Shown here: piece by piece, positions 60,018 to 64,000 of the stretch
Position numbering within the stretch: the first letter of the stretch is position 1
How the letters are laid out: each line of letters starts with the position of its first letter
Assembly (NCBI GenBank): GCA_023667015.1
Contig: JAMPAX010000001.1
Coordinates: forward strand, 616,351-680,350
Source of the DNA: Muribaculaceae bacterium
GTDB taxonomy: Bacteria > Bacteroidota > Bacteroidia > Bacteroidales > Muribaculaceae
Length of the DNA stretch: 64,000 nt
Direction of reading: 5' to 3'
The notes under the pieces: generated by a model
What the model saw: the letters and a program-made list of their open reading frames with translations, nothing else
Databases searched by the model: none
What the model was told of the DNA's origin: nothing
Made by a program: the position numbers and the translations under genes

Positions 60018-60049
60018 TTTGGGGATTTCTGAGCTTTCTTGTAATTTTG
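60018..60049 (+). promoter_or_regulatory. Bacteroidota-type promoter of lipA-lipB
   Basis: TTTG (60018-60021) and TAATTTTG (60042-60049) are 20 bases apart. The -7 box ends only four bases before an in-frame ATG at 60054, so transcription would start at or just before that codon. Confidence 0.68.
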
Positions 60050-60053
60050 CAGT

Positions 60054-60989
60054 ATGGAAAAGTTCCAAACCTCTAAATCTAAAATATCTTCAGGCATGGA
60101 AACTGATGTGGTAACTGCAACTCCTAATGATAATTCTATAAAAGCTGATTTCCGACACAAACCGGAATGGTTGAAAATTAAACTGCCCCGTGGATTTAAA
60201 ACTTCTCAAGTGGTGGGTCTTCTCAATGAGAAGGGGCTTCATACGATATGTTCCTCCGGTATGTGCCCGAATCGTGGCGAATGCTGGGGCGCCGGAACTG
60301 CTACGTTTATGATTGGCGGTGATATCTGTACGCGGGGATGCCGCTTCTGCAATGTGAAAACAGGCATTCCTAATCCTCTCGACGAGAAGGAAATCACTGA
60401 TATCGTTAGCTCTATTAAAGACCTAAAACTTAAACATGTTGTCCTTACTTCCGTAGACCGTGATGATCTTCCCGATTTGGGTGCCGGTCATTGGGTGAAG
60501 ATGATTCGTGCTATTAAGGAGGCATGCCCGGAAGTCACTATGGAGGTTCTCATCCCTGACTTCCAGGGTAGAATGGATCTTGTAGATATGGTCATTGAGG
60601 CTGGTCCGGAGGTTATTTCCCACAATATGGAGACGGTACGCAGACTTACACCGAAGGTGCGCAGTCGTGCCACCTATGATTGCTCACTTTCCGTAATTAA
60701 GCATATTGCCGAAAGTGGTATCCGATCTAAGAGTGGTATCATGTTGGGACTTGGTGAAACCCCGGAGGAAATCCTCGAGACGATGGACGATCTGCGTAAT
60801 GTCGGTTGTGAGGTTATGACCATAGGCCAGTATCTACAGCCTACTAAGAGTCATTACCCTGTGCAAGAGTATGTCACCCCTGCGACGTTTGCTTCCTATG
60901 CAGAGGAAGGACGTCGTCGCGGCTTCCGCCATATTGAGAGTAGCCCGATGGTTCGTTCAAGTTATCATGCGGAGAAGCATCTTTTATGA
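60054..60989 (+). CDS. lipA: Lipoyl synthase
   Basis: LipA inserts two sulfur atoms into octanoyl groups on lipoate-dependent enzymes. The 311-residue radical SAM protein has the auxiliary cluster cysteines in CSSGMCPNRGEC (66, 71, 77) and the SAM cluster in CTRGCRFC (92, 96, 99), and the C-terminal SSPMVRSSYHA. The start is uncertain: ATG 60054 would give an almost leaderless mRNA, while ATG 60096 (residue 15) would leave about 45 bases of leader and shorten the non-conserved N-terminus. The gene overlaps lipB by 4 bases. Confidence 0.96.
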   Translation: MEKFQTSKSKISSGMETDVVTATPNDNSIKADFRHKPEWLKIKLPRGFKTSQVVGLLNEKGLHTICSSGMCPNRGECWGAGTATFMIGGDICTRGCRFCNVKTGIPNPLDEKEITDIVSSIKDLKLKHVVLTSVDRDDLPDLGAGHWVKMIRAIKEACPEVTMEVLIPDFQGRMDLVDMVIEAGPEVISHNMETVRRLTPKVRSRATYDCSLSVIKHIAESGIRSKSGIMLGLGETPEEILETMDDLRNVGCEVMTIGQYLQPTKSHYPVQEYVTPATFASYAEEGRRRGFRHIESSPMVRSSYHAEKHLL

Positions 60990-61654
60990 TTGAAATACGC
61001 GATTTGCACACAATGCCCTATCGCGAGGCTTGGGCATTGCAAAAAATTCTGCATGAAGAATTAAAGACTGCAAAGAAGGAGGGGAGAACTCCTTCTACTG
61101 AATATCTTCTTCTGACAGAACACCCGGCAGTACTGACAATGGGTAAGCATGCCCACCGCGAGAATCTTCTCGCCACAGAGCAACACTTGCAGAGTCTAGG
61201 TATAGAATGCATACCGATTGAGAGGGGAGGTGATATCACATATCATGGACCCGGACAGCTTGTGGGTTATCCTATTATCGACCTTGAGAAACATCATTTA
61301 GGGGTCAAAGACTATGTCCATCTAATAGAGGAAACCGTAATCCGTACCATCCTCCCTTATGGGATCAAGGGAGAGCGTGTGGAGGGTGCTTCGGGCGTTT
61401 GGATTGACGCCGGTACCCCCCGTGAGCGTAAGATATGCGCTTTGGGTGTGAAGTGTAGCAGATTTGTTACTATGCATGGACTGGCTCTGAATGTCAACAC
61501 CAACATGAGTGGTTTTTCACTGATAAATCCTTGTGGTTTTATCGACAAGGGTGTGACCTCCATGCAAATGGAACTTGGCGAATCTATAGATTTCGATAAG
61601 GTTAAATTCGAACTCGCGGAAATTTTTATTGGTCTTTTGAAAGCAGGTATCTAA
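60986..61654 (+). CDS. lipB: Octanoyltransferase
   Basis: LipB moves octanoyl groups from acyl carrier protein to lipoyl domains, the step before LipA. The 222-residue protein has RGGDITYHGPGQLVGYPI, the catalytic Lys149 in ERKICALGVK and Cys183 in LINPCGFIDKG. It starts within the lipA stop (ATGA), so the pair is coupled. Its 3' end overlaps the opposite-strand flavodoxin-ferredoxin gene by 29 bases. Confidence 0.95.
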   Translation: MIEIRDLHTMPYREAWALQKILHEELKTAKKEGRTPSTEYLLLTEHPAVLTMGKHAHRENLLATEQHLQSLGIECIPIERGGDITYHGPGQLVGYPIIDLEKHHLGVKDYVHLIEETVIRTILPYGIKGERVEGASGVWIDAGTPRERKICALGVKCSRFVTMHGLALNVNTNMSGFSLINPCGFIDKGVTSMQMELGESIDFDKVKFELAEIFIGLLKAGI

Positions 61655-62438
61655 TTCCTGATGGGCAAAGGTACTGACCCTTTTTCTCCGTGATGCGCCC
61701 ATATTCTATAGCATGGCCGGGACAGATATGGTAGCACGCCAAGCAGCTAAGACATTTATCCCCCCATTTGGGATGATTCCCGACAAGGGTAATATTCTTG
61801 ACAGGGCAGATCCTTGCACACCTGCCGCAGCCGATGCATTCTTGGGTCCATCGCCATTTTCTCGGGAAGATTCCCCATTTCTTGAAAAGGGGGTAGATGC
61901 ATGTTGTCTTGAACTTTGCAAGTCTTCCTTTTGTGAAATCGAATTCATAGATGCCTTCTCTGAGTGCACTTACTATATGATGGATACGAACCGGAGTACT
62001 ATTGATTTTCTTGGTCTCAACTTCTTTCGAATCTACGTTGAATCCCGGGAGTAGTACGTAGTTGTTGGGCATGATAACACTCCATCCTGCCGCCGGCTCA
62101 ATACCGCGTTGAGCCAATGCCTTTCGTATAATCTCCGGCGCCATCCCTGTTTCATCGCCGCAGGTCAATACTACCCATACCTTATTATTCCTCATTGTGC
62201 TGACTGTATCGTCATTGAGGTTCTGTATGAATTTGAGTACTATAGGAGGTATGCCCCATGAGTATACCGGACATACAATGCCAATACCATGTTCGTCTCG
62301 TTCTCCCTCTTGGCGAGCTTCTCCAATGAATGTTTCCGGATCTATTGAGGGTATGAAGTGTAAGTCAGTATTGAGTCCATCTGCTAAGAGCTTGGCGGCA
62401 TAGGCGGAGTTTCCGGTTCCGGAGTAGTAGAATATCAT
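61626..62438 (-). CDS. EFR1-type flavodoxin-ferredoxin fusion
   Basis: This 270-residue electron-transfer protein has an N-terminal flavodoxin-like domain (FYYSGTGNSAYAAK at 3-16, FMN phosphate loop) and a C-terminal domain with two 4Fe-4S motifs: Cys201-204-207-211 (CIGCGRCARICP) and Cys229-232-235-239 (CLSCLACYHICP). It matches the EFR1-family proteins common in anaerobes and probably passes electrons to an unknown acceptor. The final 29 bases overlap the end of lipB on the other strand. holA follows upstream by 25 bases. Confidence 0.9.
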   Translation of the reverse strand: MIFYYSGTGNSAYAAKLLADGLNTDLHFIPSIDPETFIGEARQEGERDEHGIGIVCPVYSWGIPPIVLKFIQNLNDDTVSTMRNNKVWVVLTCGDETGMAPEIIRKALAQRGIEPAAGWSVIMPNNYVLLPGFNVDSKEVETKKINSTPVRIHHIVSALREGIYEFDFTKGRLAKFKTTCIYPLFKKWGIFPRKWRWTQECIGCGRCARICPVKNITLVGNHPKWGDKCLSCLACYHICPGHAIEYGRITEKKGQYLCPSGIRYLLSKDQ

Positions 62439-62463
62439 TTGAATTGATGAGTTGATGAGGTTT

Positions 62464-63501
62464 TCAGACTGTACAGATCTTGAAGATTAATTCTCGGAGT
62501 AGTTCAAACTCATTGGCTACGGAGCCTATTCCTTTGCTGCGACGATCAAAATCGGCTATGGCTGAGATTATCATTAAGCACTGGTTGAGATTGAAGTTTG
62601 CCATAGCTGTCCTTATATCTCTGAGAGCAAAGCTGTTTTTGAGGTTTAGTACTTGGGATATATTCTGGTCAGATTTGTCGCGTTCGAGTTGTGCTATTAC
62701 TATCTTCTGGAAGTAGCTGAAGATTGTAGCTGTTGTGACTACTGTTGGATTCTGATTCGGACTGCGGCTGAAGAATTCTACTATCTTCATAGCCTTGGAA
62801 TAGTTGCGAACAGCAAGAGCGTTGGTAAGTTCAAAATTGTTGAAGACCTTACTGATTCCGATATTCTCTTCTATCATATCGGGGGTAATCCTATTGAGCT
62901 TTCCGTTGCAGGCCACCATCAGCTTGTCTATTTCTGAGAACAATTTTGACAAGTCCAATCCTACAGATTCCACCAGTAGCTGCAATGCCTTGTCTTCAAT
63001 ACTTATTTTCTTAGCTGTACAGTAGTCGCGAATCGGTTCCGAGATCTGGTAATCACGAAGTTTCGAACTCTTAAAGATTATTCCCCCGGCTGCATTGATA
63101 GCTTTCGTTGCAGCGGCATTCAGTGGAGATTCTTCTCCTTTATATACGATTACCAGCACGGTAGTTGATGTAGGCTGTTTAAAGTAGGGGAGGAGCTTCT
63201 CTATCTGAGCTTTAGCTCGCTCCATAGTCTGAGCCTCTTTCAATACTACCAATCGTCTTGGCGACATCATGGGAAATTGGCGTGCACTTGCTTCTACCAT
63301 CTCTGCTGTGGAGTCTGACCCGTAGAGGATGTCGGCATTGAAATCCGTGTCTGCTTCTTCTACTACTGTTGCCTCAAGCATGTCGCAGAGCTTGTCAAGG
63401 TAGTATGGCTCATCGCCACATAGTATATATATGGGGGCGATAGTACCTTTCTTTATTGCATTTAAGATTTCTCTGAATGTAGAGTCTGACTTTTTTGCCA
63501 T
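62464..63501 (-). CDS. holA: DNA polymerase III delta subunit
   Basis: HolA opens the beta clamp as part of the clamp loader. The 345-residue protein has the N-terminal AAA+-like fold without Walker motifs, as usual for delta (IYILCGDEPYYLDKLCDML, FPMMSPRRLVVLKEAQ), the middle lid region and a helical collar (FNLNQCLMIISAIADFDRRSKG). It lies 29 bases after the CPBP protease gene on the same strand and precedes the flavodoxin-ferredoxin gene. Confidence 0.92.
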   Translation of the reverse strand: MAKKSDSTFREILNAIKKGTIAPIYILCGDEPYYLDKLCDMLEATVVEEADTDFNADILYGSDSTAEMVEASARQFPMMSPRRLVVLKEAQTMERAKAQIEKLLPYFKQPTSTTVLVIVYKGEESPLNAAATKAINAAGGIIFKSSKLRDYQISEPIRDYCTAKKISIEDKALQLLVESVGLDLSKLFSEIDKLMVACNGKLNRITPDMIEENIGISKVFNNFELTNALAVRNYSKAMKIVEFFSRSPNQNPTVVTTATIFSYFQKIVIAQLERDKSDQNISQVLNLKNSFALRDIRTAMANFNLNQCLMIISAIADFDRRSKGIGSVANEFELLRELIFKICTV

Positions 63502-63530
63502 GGTGAGTTGTGTGAATTGTCGAGTTTATA

Positions 63531-64000
63531 TCAGTTTTGCCGATGATGAAAGAAAATTCTACGACAATATTTCATGAATACTATGAAGAGGAATGTGCTG
63601 GCGATGGCAATCCAGGGGATTCCGCTTTCGGCTACTCCCCATGTTTCGGGATTTTGATGGTTGATTCCTCGAGCAGCGAGCCAGAAAAAGAGCACGACAA
63701 CGGAGTTGTTGAGGGTATGCGCGAATATTGAAGTCCATAGTGATGAAGTCCAGGTCAGTAGATATCCGAACCAAGCTCCGAGCAACAGTCGCGGCACAAA
63801 TCCGAAAAACTGGAAGTGTACTGTTGAAAAGATAATGGCAGCTGTCCAGATTGCCAGATGCTTTCTGCCTGACAACCCGATGATTCTTTGTAATGCCCCG
63901 CGAAACAGCAGTTCTTCACAAATACCGGTCAGCAGGCCTACTATCAGTAATCCGGCGATGAGGGTGGAGATTTCCGGATTGTCAAGCATTCTTGTGGTGA
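63531..64000 (-). CDS. CPBP-family intramembrane protease, 5' end outside window
   Basis: The frame is open to the window edge, so the start and probably several N-terminal membrane helices are missing. About 156 residues are visible, with the CPBP/Rce1-like motifs GICEELLFRGALQR (the Glu-Glu pair and Arg), FSTVHFQFFGFVPR (His) and FAHTLNNS (His, Asn). Such Abi-type membrane proteases process prenylated proteins or peptides such as bacteriocin leaders; the substrate here is unknown. holA lies directly downstream. Confidence 0.88.
   Translation of the reverse strand, partial: TTRMLDNPEISTLIAGLLIVGLLTGICEELLFRGALQRIIGLSGRKHLAIWTAAIIFSTVHFQFFGFVPRLLLGAWFGYLLTWTSSLWTSIFAHTLNNSVVVLFFWLAARGINHQNPETWGVAESGIPWIAIASTFLFIVFMKYCRRIFFHHRQN

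Overview
The window looks like a core-genome stretch of a Bacteroidales bacterium, possibly family Muribaculaceae; the family call is inference. The evidence is: Bacteroidota-type promoters (TTTG or TTG, about 20 bases, then TAnnTTTG) in front of many genes; few Shine-Dalgarno sequences; a Bacteroidota-style omega-like RNA polymerase subunit; a fused FeoA-FeoB; and DUF4290, DUF3108 and BamD-omega gene pairs. Coding density is high. I see no rRNA, tRNA, CRISPR array, prophage or intact insertion sequence.

Layout. 1-4491 (minus strand): the 5' part of a glutamine synthetase gene, then a DUF3108 protein, thioredoxin, a nitrilase-family amidase, a small acyltransferase and an unknown protein. 4626-10428: the cell-elongation operon mreB-mreC-mreD-mrdA-rodA. 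10674-14554: a TPR protein and gyrA. 14906-17488: clpC on the plus strand, facing feoAB (17538-19988) across a shared terminator, followed by an S9 peptidase lipoprotein. 22395-28690 (plus): uvrB, a YgiQ-like radical SAM protein, tpiA, a SPOR protein and folE. 28775-30696 (minus): rarA and a HAD phosphatase. 31111-37220 (plus): an FAD oxidoreductase, tsaB, DUF4290, murA, rimM, a small unknown protein and an OmpA-like protein. 37294-49123 (minus): maf, kdsC, an ATP-grasp/DUF2520 fusion, omega, bamD, folK, a phosphoesterase, an acyltransferase, rluD, a PASTA protein, an LptF/G permease and tgt. 49367-58687 (plus): a ROK kinase, cutC, a transglutaminase-like protein, an S1/P1 nuclease, an HsdR_N nuclease domain protein, a PcrA-type helicase and nspC. 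58846-61654: a small membrane ORF, luxS, lipA and lipB, with one tiny minus-strand gene. 61626-64000 (minus): an EFR1-type flavodoxin-ferredoxin, holA and a CPBP protease cut by the window edge.

Functional themes are envelope growth (mre/rod, murA, bamD, LptF/G, kdsC, two acyltransferases), DNA repair and topology (uvrB, rarA, pcrA, gyrA, holA), tRNA/rRNA/cofactor maturation (tgt, tsaB, rluD, rimM, folE, folK, lipAB) and iron uptake.

The most unusual points are: a 594-residue fusion of an ATP-grasp-like domain to a Rossmann/DUF2520 module upstream of kdsC and maf; a tRNA-guanine transglycosylase without the usual zinc cysteines; MurA with Asp in place of the catalytic Cys; GyrA with Leu at the position of E. 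coli Asp87; a clpC gene whose last codons are a 9-base tandem repeat forming a perfect palindrome; a sigma-54-like promoter before clpC; and several families of short palindromic or tandem repeats between genes. I did not find a clear multi-gene system that is obviously new; the fusion gene is the best candidate for undescribed biology.
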